The position numbers and the translations under genes were made by a program. Below are positions 1 to 11,771 of a DNA stretch of 64,000 bases, in pieces. Origin of the DNA: Streptomyces natalensis ATCC 27448 (GTDB lineage: Bacteria; Actinomycetota; Actinomycetes; Streptomycetales; Streptomycetaceae); contig NZ_JRKI01000006.1 in the NCBI RefSeq assembly GCF_000935125.1, forward strand, positions 1 through 64,000, written 5' to 3'. Positions within the stretch are counted from its first letter, which is position 1. Every line of letters starts with the position of its first letter. The notes below the pieces were generated by a model. It saw nothing but the letters and a program-made list of their open reading frames with translations, made no database searches and was not told where the DNA came from.

Positions 1-27
1 GCCGTCGTGTGTGTGCCGTGCGGGTCG

Positions 28-2787
<2,760 letters not shown>

Positions 2788-3192
2788 AGGTGCGGCTCCT
2801 TGCAGCGGTCTAGGCGGGGCGTCGCGACCGGGCCCGTCTCGTGGGCGGTGGCGGGCGACGATGCCGTCTGGGCTTGCGGGCGGGTGCGGACCGCGCTGTC
2901 CGACGTCCCCAGGATAGGTCTCCCCGATTTCGGCGGATCACACCGTCCGAGTGCTGGGCAGCGGGTGCGGTGCGTGACGATCTCGGGAGCAATGGGGCGT
3001 CGCGACGCCGATCCCCTTGCTTCCCAGGGCGTAAGGGTGAGGCGCCTGTCACGGCCTTGCCCGGGACGGTCGCGCTGCCATACTTACGAATCCGTAGGTT
3101 ACGGTCCCGTAGCCGCTGCTGAACCCCGCTCCGGGAGTGATCTTGCTCCCCGAGTTCCCCGAGCCCCCGAGACCCCCGCCGAGGGACATCAC
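2788..3192. promoter_or_regulatory. Divergent ppc / desaturase intergenic region
   Basis: 405 bp without a convincing gene. The ppc-proximal half holds only the ppc ribosome-binding site. The desaturase-proximal half carries the two palindromes listed separately. The GAGGG at about 3180 is the desaturase ribosome-binding site. Confidence 0.6.
3085..3111. promoter_or_regulatory. Tandem palindromic operators before the desaturase
   Basis: Two adjacent inverted repeats: TACG-AATC-CGTA at 3085-3096 and TACGG-TC-CCGTA at 3100-3111. They lie about 80-110 bp upstream of the desaturase start, where its promoter is expected. TetR-type regulators bind such sites, and a TetR gene follows the desaturase, so it is the obvious candidate ligand. 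That link is inference. Confidence 0.55.
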
Positions 3193-4155
3193 ATGACCGC
3201 TGGTCCGGACACCGCCGAAGAGTCACCGATTTCCACCGTTTCGCCGCTGCCGTCGGCGACGTTGGGCAGCGACAAGAAGCGCTCGCTCGAACAGATCACC
3301 CTGCTGCTCTTCATCACCGTCCCGTTCCTGGCCCTGGTGGCCGCGGTGCCCCTGGCGTGGGGCTGGGGCGTGAGCTGGCTCGATCTGGGCCTGATGGTGA
3401 CGATGTACTTCATCGGCTGCCACGGCATCACCGTCGGCTTTCACCGCTATTTCACCCATGGCGCCTTCAAGGCGAAGCGTCCGCTGCGCATCGCGCTGGC
3501 GATCATGGGTTCGCTCGCCGTGGAGGGCCCCCTGGTCCGCTGGGTCGCCGACCACCGCAGGCACCACAAGTTCTCCGACGCCGAGGGCGATCCGCATTCG
3601 CCCTGGCGCTACGGCGAGAGCGTCCCGGCGCTGCTCAAGGGGCTGTGGTGGGCCCATGTGGGCTGGATGTTCGACCAGGAGCAGACCCCGCAGCACAAGT
3701 ACGCGCCGGATCTGATCAAGGACCCGGCCCTGCGCGCGGTCTCCCGCCAGTTCGTCCTGTGGACGACGGTCTCGCTGGTGATCCCGCCGCTGGTCGGCGG
3801 GCTGGCCACCTGGTCCTGGCAGGGAGCGCTGACGGCCTTCTTCTGGGGATCGCTGGTCCGTGTGGCGCTCCTGCACCACGTCACGTGGTCGATCAACTCC
3901 ATCTGCCACGCGGTGGGCAAGCGGCCGTTCAAATCGCGTGACCGCTCCGGCAACGTCTGGTGGCTCGCCGTGCTCTCCTGCGGCGAGTCCTGGCACAACC
4001 TGCACCACGCCGACCCGACGTGTGCACGTCATGGCGTGCTGCGCGGCCAGCTGGACTCCAGCGCCCGCCTGATCCGCTGGTGCGAGCGGGCGGGCTGGGC
4101 CTACGACGTGCGCTGGCCGAACGCCTCGCGGCTGGATGCGCGGCTCCTGAAATAG
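3193..4155 (+). CDS. Acyl-CoA / fatty acid desaturase
   Basis: Integral-membrane di-iron desaturase that introduces a double bond into acyl-CoA (delta-9 type), tuning membrane fluidity. The 320-residue product has all three histidine boxes: HRYFTH near residue 83, HRRHHKFSD near 120 and HNLHHADP near 270. Hydrophobic segments lie at about residues 35-80 and 190-235. I chose the ATG at 3193 because GAGGG precedes it and the protein begins with a plausible cytoplasmic tail; upstream in-frame sequence is antisense to ppc. A TetR gene follows 56 bp downstream. Confidence 0.92.
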   Translation: MTAGPDTAEESPISTVSPLPSATLGSDKKRSLEQITLLLFITVPFLALVAAVPLAWGWGVSWLDLGLMVTMYFIGCHGITVGFHRYFTHGAFKAKRPLRIALAIMGSLAVEGPLVRWVADHRRHHKFSDAEGDPHSPWRYGESVPALLKGLWWAHVGWMFDQEQTPQHKYAPDLIKDPALRAVSRQFVLWTTVSLVIPPLVGGLATWSWQGALTAFFWGSLVRVALLHHVTWSINSICHAVGKRPFKSRDRSGNVWWLAVLSCGESWHNLHHADPTCARHGVLRGQLDSSARLIRWCERAGWAYDVRWPNASRLDARLLK

Positions 4156-4163
4156 GCGGGTGC

Positions 4164-4205
4164 CCGCTGGGGGTACCCCCCGGCGGTAGCGGGGGAAGGC
4201 ATGAT
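4164..4205. repeat. Short palindromic repeat, intergenic copy
   Basis: GC-rich hairpin-forming element of the type CTGGGGGTACCCCCC, then GGCGGTAGC and GGGGGAAGGCATGA. Two relatives with the same plan (TGGGGG-C-ACCTCCC, loop, GGGGGAG) lie inside tatD (25536-25571) and pmt (28196-28244). Here it sits between the desaturase and TetR genes, could act as a weak terminator, and its GGGGGAAGG may serve as the TetR ribosome-binding site. Confidence 0.6.
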
Positions 4206-4211
4206 TGACGA

Positions 4212-4904
4212 GTGGCGATCGACGACAGCAGCGCAGACAGCAGCAAGGGCAAGGACCGACATACCCCGTCCGCGGGCAGCCGGCGGGCCCGCAGGGTGCG
4301 GATGACCGGCGCCGAGCGCCGCGAGCAGCTGCTGGACATCGGTCGCACACTCTTCGCCGAGCGCGGGTTCGAAGGCACCTCGGTGGAGGAGATCGCCGCG
4401 AAGGCGGGCGTGTCCAAACCGGTCGTCTACGAGCACTTCGGCGGCAAGGAGGGCCTGTACGCGGTCGTCGTGGACCGCGAGATGCGCCAGCTGCTCGACA
4501 TGGTGACCGGCGCGCTGACCGCCGGCCACCCGCGTGAGCTCCTCGAACAGGCCGCGTTCGCGCTCCTCGACTACATCGAGACGTATACGGACGGTTTCCG
4601 CATCCTGGTCCGCGACTCCCCCGTCGCCCAGTCGACGGGCACCTTCGCGTCCCTGATCAGCGACATCGCCACCCAGGTCGAGGACATCCTCGGCCTGGAG
4701 TTCAAGGCCCGCGGTTTCGACCCCAAACTGGCCCCTCTTTACGCCCAGGCCCTGGTCGGCATGGTCGCCCTGACCGGCCAGTGGTGGCTCAACGCCCGCA
4801 AACCGAAGAAGGCCGAGGTGGCCGCCCACCTGGTCAATCTGGCCTGGCACGGGCTGGACGGGCTGGAGGCGAAGCCGCGGCTGATAGGGCACCGGAAGGC
4901 GTGA
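4212..4904 (+). CDS. TetR/AcrR family transcriptional regulator
   Basis: DNA-binding repressor of 230 residues. The N-terminal TetR helix-turn-helix runs from about residue 37 to 83 (AERREQLLDIGRTLFAERGF, then VEEIAAKAGVSKPVVYEHF). The C-terminal ligand/dimer domain contains a Trp-rich segment near residue 195. Start GTG at 4212. Its position directly behind the desaturase, and the two palindromes in front of that gene, suggest it is the desaturase regulator, possibly sensing an acyl-CoA. The ligand is unknown. Confidence 0.88.
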   Translation: MAIDDSSADSSKGKDRHTPSAGSRRARRVRMTGAERREQLLDIGRTLFAERGFEGTSVEEIAAKAGVSKPVVYEHFGGKEGLYAVVVDREMRQLLDMVTGALTAGHPRELLEQAAFALLDYIETYTDGFRILVRDSPVAQSTGTFASLISDIATQVEDILGLEFKARGFDPKLAPLYAQALVGMVALTGQWWLNARKPKKAEVAAHLVNLAWHGLDGLEAKPRLIGHRKA

Positions 4905-4997
4905 GGCGACGTGCGCCGGGCCGGCCGCGCACCAGGAGCCGCGGCGGGCGGTAGGCGGTCGAGGCCGGTGCTCACGGCGCGTCGCTCCCCCCGGGAG

Positions 4998-5819
4998 TCA
5001 TTCCGTGGCTTTGTGGGCCACGGCGAAGATGCGGCGGAACGGGAAGACCGTGCCGTGGCGGCCGGGCGGATAGGCCTTGCGCAGCAGATCGCGGAATTCG
5101 GCGAGGAAGGCGTCGCGGGCGGCCCGGTCGTCGTCGAGGGCGGTCAGGACCGGGCGCAGAGCGGTGCCCTTGACCCAGTCCAGGACGGGGTCCTCGCCCT
5201 GGAGGAGCTGGACGTAGGTGGTCTCCCACACGTCGGCGGTGCAGCCGAGGTCCGTGAGGCGTTCGAGGTACTGGGCCGGTTCGAGGATGTGGACGAAGCG
5301 GCGGCCGTGGGTGGGCAGGCGGTCGCGCCAGTGCGGGGCGTCGCACAGCTCGCCCAGGAGGGCGTGGCTGGGCGAGGTGAAGTTGCCCGGCACCTGGAAG
5401 GCGAGGGTGCCGCCGGGCGTCAGGGCGTCGATCCAGCAGGGAAGGGACTCCGGGTGGTTGGGGACCCATTGGAGTGCCGCGTTGGAGACGATCAGGTCGT
5501 ACGGCTCGTCCGGGGTCCAGTCGGCGGCGTCGGCCGGCGCGAAGTCGATCAGTCCGCCGCCGTGGGTCGGGCCCGCGTAGGTCTTGGCCTCGCTGAGCAT
5601 CTCGGGGGAGTTGTCGAACCCCGTGATGTGCGCATCGGGCCAGCGGTCGGCGAGCTGGGCGGTGACGTTCCCGGGACCGCATCCGAGGTCGGCGATACGG
5701 GCGGGGCCCGTGTGCCGGGGGAGCTCGGGTATGCGGGTGAGCAGATCGTGGAACGGGCGGGTGCGGTGCCCGGAGTGGTGAAGATACTGCTGCGGATCCC
5801 AGGTTGGTGCGTCGTGCAT
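4998..5819 (-). CDS. tam: Trans-aconitate 2-methyltransferase
   Basis: SAM-dependent enzyme that methylates trans-aconitate, an inhibitory by-product of aconitase, and so detoxifies it. The 273-residue protein begins WDPQQYLHHSGHRTRPFHDL, typical of Tam. SAM-binding motif I, ADLGCGPGNVT, is near residue 42, followed by the acidic GFDNSP near 66 and IVSNAALQW near 103. It is divergent from a MarR gene. The pairing matches tam/tamR of Streptomyces coelicolor, where TamR responds to trans-aconitate and citrate. Confidence 0.93.
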   Translation of the reverse strand: MHDAPTWDPQQYLHHSGHRTRPFHDLLTRIPELPRHTGPARIADLGCGPGNVTAQLADRWPDAHITGFDNSPEMLSEAKTYAGPTHGGGLIDFAPADAADWTPDEPYDLIVSNAALQWVPNHPESLPCWIDALTPGGTLAFQVPGNFTSPSHALLGELCDAPHWRDRLPTHGRRFVHILEPAQYLERLTDLGCTADVWETTYVQLLQGEDPVLDWVKGTALRPVLTALDDDRAARDAFLAEFRDLLRKAYPPGRHGTVFPFRRIFAVAHKATE

Positions 5820-5924
5820 GTTCGAAACCCCTTCGCTGGTACAGGGCTGACACTGTGCTCACCGGCGGTTGGTTCTGGCCAACGCTGATGGAGCGAGCTT
5901 CGGGCCGACGATGCCCAATAGTCC

Positions 5925-5978
5925 ATCGAAATATATCTCGATAGCGAGATATTCGATTACGAGAAGCTTGATATCAAG
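5925..5978. promoter_or_regulatory. AT-rich palindromes in the tam/tamR divergent region
   Basis: A perfect inverted repeat ATATCTCG-ATAG-CGAGATAT (5933-5952), flanked by outer TCGAA/TTCGA arms, and a 12-bp palindrome CTTGATATCAAG (5967-5978). They stand out as AT-rich against GC-rich surroundings and lie between the divergent tam and MarR genes, as expected of a MarR-family operator controlling both. Confidence 0.75.
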
Positions 5979-6016
5979 ATACTTTACACCAAGAGACTTC
6001 ACATCGACAGACCCCT

Positions 6017-6032
6017 TACACTGATCGCCATG
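6017..6032 (+). promoter_or_regulatory. Leaderless -10 element of tamR
   Basis: TACACT at 6017-6022, then 7 nt, then the ATG at 6030. No ribosome-binding site precedes the ATG. This is the standard arrangement of an actinobacterial leaderless mRNA. The -35 is not clear. Confidence 0.55.
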
Positions 6033-6527
6033 GAGGACGAGGTCGACCGACTGGTCGCAGCATGGCGCCGCGAGCGCCCGGACCTCGACGTGGAACCGCT
6101 AGAGGTCCTCAGCCGGGTCTCCCGGCTGGCCCGGCACCTCGACCGGGCCCGGCGGATCGCCTTCGCCGAGGTGGGGCTGGAGCCCTGGGAGTTCGATGTG
6201 CTGACCGCCCTGCGGCGGGCCGGCGCGCCGTATCAGCTCTCGCCCGGCGCGCTGCTCACCCAGACCCTGGTCACCTCCGGCACGATGACCAACCGCATCG
6301 ACCGGCTCGCCAAGAAGGACCTCGTCGAGCGCCTCCCCGACCCCAGCGACCGCCGCGGCGTGCTGGTCCGCCTCACCGCCGAGGGCCGCGACAAGGCCGA
6401 CCAGTCGCTGGCCGGACTGCTGGCGCAGGAACGGGCCATCCTGGCCGAGTTGTCGCGCCAGCAACGGCATGAACTGGCCGGACTGCTGCGCCGGCTGACG
6501 GGGCCTTTCGACAACATTCCGGGGTGA
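6030..6527 (+). CDS. tamR: MarR family regulator, TamR-like
   Basis: Winged-helix regulator of 165 residues with the MarR core: helices with VSRLARHLDRARR near residue 30, recognition helix LVTSGTMTNRIDRL near residues 88-101, and the wing PDPSDRRGVLVRLT near 110-123. It is divergent from tam and shares a palindrome-rich 210-bp region with it. By analogy to S. coelicolor TamR it should repress tam and itself and be released by trans-aconitate or citrate-type ligands. Confidence 0.85.
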   Translation: MEDEVDRLVAAWRRERPDLDVEPLEVLSRVSRLARHLDRARRIAFAEVGLEPWEFDVLTALRRAGAPYQLSPGALLTQTLVTSGTMTNRIDRLAKKDLVERLPDPSDRRGVLVRLTAEGRDKADQSLAGLLAQERAILAELSRQQRHELAGLLRRLTGPFDNIPG

Positions 6528-6640
6528 GCCCGCACGGCGGCGGCGCCCGGCGCCCGCCCGGCCGAGTCGTGTCGCCCCTGGGGTGACACCCGCCCCGCGC
6601 CCCCTTGCCCCCGCTCCCCCGCCGGGCCAGGATGCGCGCC

Positions 6641-7438
6641 ATGAGTCAGCAGCGCGCACCGCACCCGGCGAGCGGCGGCCACGGCGGCGCCCGCTTCACC
6701 GGCCGGACGGTCCTGGTGACCGGGGCCGCGGCCGGGATCGGGGCGGCGACCGCCCACCGGCTGGCGGCCGAAGGGGCCGCCGTCCTGCTGCTGGACATCG
6801 ACGACGAGCGCGGGGAGCACACCGCCCGCCGCATCCGGGCGGCCGGCGGGCGGGCCTCGTACGAGCACTGCGATGTGGCGGCGGAGGCCGACTGGCAGCG
6901 CGCCGTCCAGGCGGCGCGGCGGCGGTACGGCCCGGTGGACGGGCTGGTCAGCAATGCCTTCGTGCCGTATCTCGCGGCGGCCGAGCACACCACGCTCGCG
7001 GACTGGGAGCGGCAGCTGGCGGTGAACCTCACGGGCTCGTTCCTGGGGGTGCGCGCCGCGCTGGAGGATCTGCGGGCGCGGCAGGGCGCGGTGGTGCTCA
7101 CCTCGTCCGTCCACGCCCTGGTCGGGCTTCCCGGACGCCCCGCGTATGCCGCGTCCAAGGCCGGACTGACCGGGCTGGGGCGGCAGTTGGCCGTGGAGTA
7201 CGGGCCCGAGGTGCGGGTCAACAGCGTGCTGCCGGGGCCGGTGCTGACCGCCGCCTGGGACGGCATCGGCGAGGCGGAGCGGCGGGCCAGCGCCGGGGAG
7301 ACCGCGGCGGGGCGGCTGGGGCGGCCCGAGGAGGTCGCGGCGGCGATCTCGTTTCTGCTCTCTGCGGAGGCGTCCTTCGTCACCGGGGCGAGCCTCGTCG
7401 TCGACGGCGGCTGGAGCGTGTACAAGAACTCGAGTTGA
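6641..7438 (+). CDS. SDR family oxidoreductase
   Basis: Short-chain dehydrogenase/reductase of 265 residues, NAD(P)-dependent. Visible elements are the Rossmann motif TGAAAGIG near residue 27, the active-site Ser in LTSSVHAL near 155 and the catalytic YAASK near 168. The C-terminal VDGGWSVY is typical of the classical SDR end. It lies 40 bp before the GH42 beta-galactosidase on the same strand, so a sugar or sugar-derived substrate is plausible. Substrate not predictable. ATG at 6641 chosen to match the family N-terminus. Confidence 0.85.
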   Translation: MSQQRAPHPASGGHGGARFTGRTVLVTGAAAGIGAATAHRLAAEGAAVLLLDIDDERGEHTARRIRAAGGRASYEHCDVAAEADWQRAVQAARRRYGPVDGLVSNAFVPYLAAAEHTTLADWERQLAVNLTGSFLGVRAALEDLRARQGAVVLTSSVHALVGLPGRPAYAASKAGLTGLGRQLAVEYGPEVRVNSVLPGPVLTAAWDGIGEAERRASAGETAAGRLGRPEEVAAAISFLLSAEASFVTGASLVVDGGWSVYKNSS

Positions 7439-7478
7439 AGCGGAACAGCGAGAACCGAACTGCGACCCTGGGGGTCCG

Positions 7479-9506
7479 ATGCGCGGCATTCACTTCGGCG
7501 GCGACTACAACCCCGAGCAGTGGCCCGAGGAGGTGTGGGCCGAGGATCTGAAGCTGATGAAGGCGGCCCAGGTCACCATGGTCACCGCCGGGATCTTCTC
7601 CTGGGCCAGGGTCGAACCCCGGCCCGGGGAATGGGACTTCGGGTGGTTCGACCGGGTGCTGGACGGGCTGGCGCGGGCCGGTATCGCGGTCTGCCTGGCC
7701 ACGATGACCGCCTCGCCGCCGCCCTGGCTGAGCCGCGCCCACCCCGAGATCCTGCCCGAGGGCCCCGACGGGCAGCGCCGCTGGCCCGGCGGCCGGCAGC
7801 ACTACTGCCCCTCCAGCCCCGTCTACCGCGCCCACGCCGTCCGCCTGGTCGAACAGCTGGCCGCCCGCTATGCGGGACACCCGGCGCTGGCCATGTGGCA
7901 TGTGGGCAACGAGTACGGATGCCACACCCGGCAGTGCTTCTGCGAGGTGTCGGCCGACGACTTCCGGCGGTGGCTGCGGGAGCGCTACGGCAGCATCGAG
8001 GCGCTGAACGAGGCGTGGTCGACGGCCTTCTGGTCGCAGGGGTACGGGGACTTCGACGAGGTGCTGCCGCCGCGGACCGCGCCCACCTTCCCCAATCCCA
8101 CCCAGCAGCTGGACTATCTGCGGTTCTCCGATGCGGCGCTGCGGGACTGCTATCTGGCGGAGAAGGAGGTGCTGGAGCGGCTGACGCCCGGGGTGCCGGT
8201 CACCACCAATCTGATGCCGCAGCACAAGCCCGTCGACGCGTTCGCCTGGTCCGCGCACATGGACGTCATGGCGCTGGACTTCTACCAGGACCCGTATGTG
8301 CCCGACGACCACATCCGGGCGGGGTACGTCTTCGATCTGATGCGCTCGGCGCGGGACGGGCAGCCCTGGCTGCTGCTGGAGCAGGCGCCCGGCGCCGTCA
8401 ACTGGCGGCCGCGCAACGGGCCCAAGCCGCCGGGGGCGATGCGGCTGTGGAGCTGGCAGGCCGTCGCCCAGGGGGCGGATGCGGTGCTGTTCTTCCAGTG
8501 GCGGCAGTCGCTGGGCGGGGCGGAGAAGTTCCATTCGGCGATGCTGCCGCACGGCGGGACCGACACCCGCATCCACCGTGAAGTGACCGCACTGGGGCGG
8601 GAGTTGGCGTCGCTGCCGGAGATCGCGGGGTCGCGGTCGCGGGCCGAGGTGGCGCTGCTGGCGGACTGGCACAGCTGGTGGGCGCTGGAGGTGGACTCCA
8701 AACCGTCGACGGCGCTGGACCACTCGCAGATCGCCCTCGCCCACTACCGGCCGCTCTTCGAGGCGAACGTGCCCTGCGACATCGTCCCGCCGCAGCGGGA
8801 GCTGACCGGGTACCGGCTGGTGATCGTCCCCAATCTGTATCTGCTCACGGCGCGGGACGCGGCGCGGCTGGCCGCGTATGTGCGCGGCGGCGGGCAGCTG
8901 GTGGTGTCGTTCTTCTCGGGGATCGTCGACGAGCACGACCGGGTGCATCCGGGCGGCTGTCCGGCGCCGCTGCGGGAGCTGCTGGGGCTGCGGGTGGAGG
9001 AGTTCTGGCCGCTGGATGCGGGCCGTACGGTCGCCATCGGGGGCGGGGACGGGGTGTACACGGGGGCGGGCGACCTGTGGTCGGAGGCCGTCGATCTGGA
9101 GGGCGCGCGGGCCCTGGCGTCGTTCACGGACGGGGAGCTGGCGGGGCGGCCCGCGGTGACCCGGCACGCCTACGGGCGGGGCGCGGCCTGGTACGTCGCC
9201 ACGCGGCTCGAACCACGGCTGATGCGGGCGCTGCTGGACGCCGTACGGGCAGCGGCCGGGGTGGCGCCCGTGCTGCCGGGGCTGCCGGACGGGGTCCAGG
9301 CGACGGTGCGCGAGGACCCCGAGGGGCGCTACGGGCGGTTCACGTTCCTGCTGAACCACCGGACCGAGCCGGTCGAGGTCGCGCTGCCCGTGCCGATGGC
9401 GGATGCGCTGGCGGACACCCCCGAGGCCGCGGCCGAGCCCGCCGAGCGGATCACCCTGGCCGGGCGGGGCGTGGCCGTCCTGACGGAGCCGGGGCCGGGC
9501 GCCTGA
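7479..9506 (+). CDS. Beta-galactosidase, glycoside hydrolase family 42
   Basis: Hydrolyses terminal beta-galactosides. The 675-residue product begins MRGIHFGGDYNPEQWPEE, the GH42 signature start. It carries the acid/base Glu in WHVGNEYGCH near residue 147 and the nucleophile Glu in LLLEQAPGAVNW near residue 300. The middle Rossmann-like trimerisation domain and C-terminal beta domain follow. No signal peptide, so it should be intracellular and act on imported galactosides. The galTEK genes and a sugar symporter lie only a few kb away. Confidence 0.93.
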   Translation: MRGIHFGGDYNPEQWPEEVWAEDLKLMKAAQVTMVTAGIFSWARVEPRPGEWDFGWFDRVLDGLARAGIAVCLATMTASPPPWLSRAHPEILPEGPDGQRRWPGGRQHYCPSSPVYRAHAVRLVEQLAARYAGHPALAMWHVGNEYGCHTRQCFCEVSADDFRRWLRERYGSIEALNEAWSTAFWSQGYGDFDEVLPPRTAPTFPNPTQQLDYLRFSDAALRDCYLAEKEVLERLTPGVPVTTNLMPQHKPVDAFAWSAHMDVMALDFYQDPYVPDDHIRAGYVFDLMRSARDGQPWLLLEQAPGAVNWRPRNGPKPPGAMRLWSWQAVAQGADAVLFFQWRQSLGGAEKFHSAMLPHGGTDTRIHREVTALGRELASLPEIAGSRSRAEVALLADWHSWWALEVDSKPSTALDHSQIALAHYRPLFEANVPCDIVPPQRELTGYRLVIVPNLYLLTARDAARLAAYVRGGGQLVVSFFSGIVDEHDRVHPGGCPAPLRELLGLRVEEFWPLDAGRTVAIGGGDGVYTGAGDLWSEAVDLEGARALASFTDGELAGRPAVTRHAYGRGAAWYVATRLEPRLMRALLDAVRAAAGVAPVLPGLPDGVQATVREDPEGRYGRFTFLLNHRTEPVEVALPVPMADALADTPEAAAEPAERITLAGRGVAVLTEPGPGA

Positions 9507-9543
9507 GACCCGTCCCGGTGCCGGGCGCCCGGGCCCTGTCGGC

Positions 9544-10329
9544 CTAGCGCACGCCCACCGGGGGGCCCAACGGCGCGGCCGCCTGCTCGACCTCCGCCGG
9601 GCCCACCCCGGCCCGGCGGGCCAGCGCCACCGCCGCGAGGGTGGAGTGCACCCCCAGCTTGCCGAGCACGTTCTGCATATGGGTACGGACGGTGTGCGGG
9701 GAGAGGAACAGCCGCTCGGCGACCGCCTTGCGGCCCAGGCCCGCCACCATGCAGCGCAGGACCTCGCGCTCGCGCGGGGTGAGCGTCTCCACCAGCCGTT
9801 CGCTCTCCGTACGGTGCCTGCGGGCCGCGGTCAGCTCGCGCAGGACGCCGGTCAGCAGGGCGGGCGGCAGATGCGTTTCATCACGCAGGACGCCGCGGAT
9901 GACGGCGAGCAGCCGGGAGAGCGAACAGTCCTTGGCGACCCAGCCCGAGGCACCGGCCTGGAGGGCGGCGGCCGCGCGGCGCGGATCGTCGCGTTCGGCG
10001 AGGACGACCGTACGGAGGTACGGGTGGCTGGTGCGCAGGCCGGAGACGAGCGCGATTCCGGCCGCGGGGGCGGGGCGGGGGGCGCCGTCGCGGCCGGCCG
10101 TCGGCTGCGGCGGCACCGCCGCCAGCGGCGCGACGGCGGCCAGTTCGGCGTCGGCGAGCACCACATCGAAGCGGCGGCCCTCGGCGGCGGCGCGCTCCAG
10201 ATTGCGCAGGGCGGCGGGGGCGCTGCCCGCCGCCGCCACGTCCACGTCCTGTTCCGCCGCGAGCGCGGCCGCCAGGGATTCGGCGAAGATGCGGTGGTCG
10301 TCGACCACCAGGACCCTGATGCGTTGCAC
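9544..10329 (-). CDS. LuxR-family response regulator (orphan)
   Basis: 261-residue regulator. The receiver domain (residues 1 to about 160) starts IRVLVVDDHR with the acidic DD pair, has a candidate phospho-acceptor Asp in VVLADAE, and a conserved Lys in GWVAKD. A GerE/LuxR HTH follows near residues 190-250 (TPREREVLRCMVAG; SPHTVRTHMQNVLGKL). There is no adjacent histidine kinase. Ala-rich loops make the receiver longer than usual. GTG at 10329 chosen because the receiver fold begins immediately after it. Confidence 0.85.
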   Translation of the reverse strand: MQRIRVLVVDDHRIFAESLAAALAAEQDVDVAAAGSAPAALRNLERAAAEGRRFDVVLADAELAAVAPLAAVPPQPTAGRDGAPRPAPAAGIALVSGLRTSHPYLRTVVLAERDDPRRAAAALQAGASGWVAKDCSLSRLLAVIRGVLRDETHLPPALLTGVLRELTAARRHRTESERLVETLTPREREVLRCMVAGLGRKAVAERLFLSPHTVRTHMQNVLGKLGVHSTLAAVALARRAGVGPAEVEQAAAPLGPPVGVR

Positions 10330-10580
10330 GGGAGACCCCCTGTCGCGGTGAACGGACCCTAGCGGGCACGGCGCCCGGACTGAAGATCGCCTCCGCCGCA
10401 CGGCCGCCGCCGTGCCGACTCGACTACCCCACCCCGGACGCCGTACCCGACGGCCTCGCCCCCTGATAGGCACCGGCCCCCACCGGCGCGGATCTCAGCA
10501 TACGGACGGAGTCCGGCCGAGGGGGGCGATTGCCCGAACTGATTCCTACCGGCGGGATTTTTTTCCCGGGTTTCCGGCAC

Positions 10581-11771
10581 CTATGCCAGGCGCCGGGCTC
10601 CCGCGCTCGGTACGGCCGGAAAAATGCGGGGGGCGATATGGCCCGCCGCGGCGAACGCCTTGGTGACCGCGGTGCCGATGTGCTCGGCGGCCGACCGCTC
10701 GGCCAGCACGAGGGCCGAGCCGCCGAAACCTCCGCCGGTCATCCGGGCGCCCAGCGCGCCCGCCGCGAGGGCCGAGTCGACCGCGAGGTCCAGTTCGGCG
10801 CAGGAGATCGCGAAGTCGTCGCGGAGGGAGGCGTGTCCGGCGGTCAGCAGGGGGCCGATCGCGCGGATCTCGCCCGCGTCGAGGCGGGCGATGACCTCTT
10901 CGACGCGGTGGTTCTCGGTGACGATATGGCGTACGAGGTCCCGGACGGCGGGGCCGGTGCCGGAGGCGGGCTCGGCGCCCGGCTCACCGTCGAGGCGGGC
11001 CAATGCCTCGGACAGATGCGCGTACGGCACATCGCGCAGAGCGCGCACACCGAGCGCCCGCGCGCCACCCTCACAGCCGGCGCGCCGCTGCGCGTATGCG
11101 CCGTCCCCCAGTTCGTGTTGGACGCAGGTGTCCACGACGAGCAGCTGGAGCCCCTCCGCCGCCAAATCGAACGGTACTTGACGCCGGGTGAGGTCCCGGG
11201 TGTTGAGGAAGAGGGCGTGGCCCTCGGTGCAGCAGGCGGCGGCCGTCTGGTCCATGATTCCGCAGGGCACGCCGACGAAGGCGTTCTCCGCGCGCTGGGC
11301 GAGGCGGGCCAGGCGCGGGCGGTCGAGCCCGAGGCCGTAGAGGTCGTTGAGGGCGAGCGCGGTGACGACCTCCAGGGCGGCGGAGGAGGAGAGACCGGCG
11401 CCGGTGGGCACGGTGCTCTCGTAGTGCACATCCGCGCCGCCCACCGGCAGTCCGGCCTCCCGCAGGGCCCAGACGATGCCCGCCGGGTAGGCGGCCCAGC
11501 CCGAACCGGGCGCGGGCCGCAGGTCGTCGGTGCGCAGTTCCACGATGCCGCCGTCGGCGCCGCCGGAGTGCAGGCGCAGCACGCCGTCCGGGCGGGCCGA
11601 GGCGGCGGCGACCGTGGTGTGCGGCAGGGCGAGCGGCAGCACGAAGCCGTCGTTGTAGTCGGTGTGCTCGCCGATCAGGTTGACCCGGCCGGGCGCCGCC
11701 CACAGTCCTTCGGGGGCGGCGCCGTAGACGGCGCGGAACCCTTCGGCCGCCGCTGCCTGCGTCGTGCTCAC
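10581..11771 (-). CDS. galK: Galactokinase
   Basis: Phosphorylates alpha-D-galactose to galactose-1-phosphate, the first step of the Leloir pathway. The 396-residue GHMP-kinase protein has the galactokinase signature [19 protein letters not shown] near residue 27, the ATP-binding [10 protein letters not shown] near residue 130, and [11 protein letters not shown] near the C-terminus. Last gene of the galT-galE-galK operon; its GTG start overlaps the galE stop by 4 bp, so translation is probably coupled. Confidence 0.96.
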   Translation of the reverse strand: MSTTQAAAAEGFRAVYGAAPEGLWAAPGRVNLIGEHTDYNDGFVLPLALPHTTVAAASARPDGVLRLHSGGADGGIVELRTDDLRPAPGSGWAAYPAGIVWALREAGLPVGGADVHYESTVPTGAGLSSSAALEVVTALALNDLYGLGLDRPRLARLAQRAENAFVGVPCGIMDQTAAACCTEGHALFLNTRDLTRRQVPFDLAAEGLQLLVVDTCVQHELGDGAYAQRRAGCEGGARALGVRALRDVPYAHLSEALARLDGEPGAEPASGTGPAVRDLVRHIVTENHRVEEVIARLDAGEIRAIGPLLTAGHASLRDDFAISCAELDLAVDSALAAGALGARMTGGGFGGSALVLAERSAAEHIGTAVTKAFAAAGHIAPRIFPAVPSAGARRLA

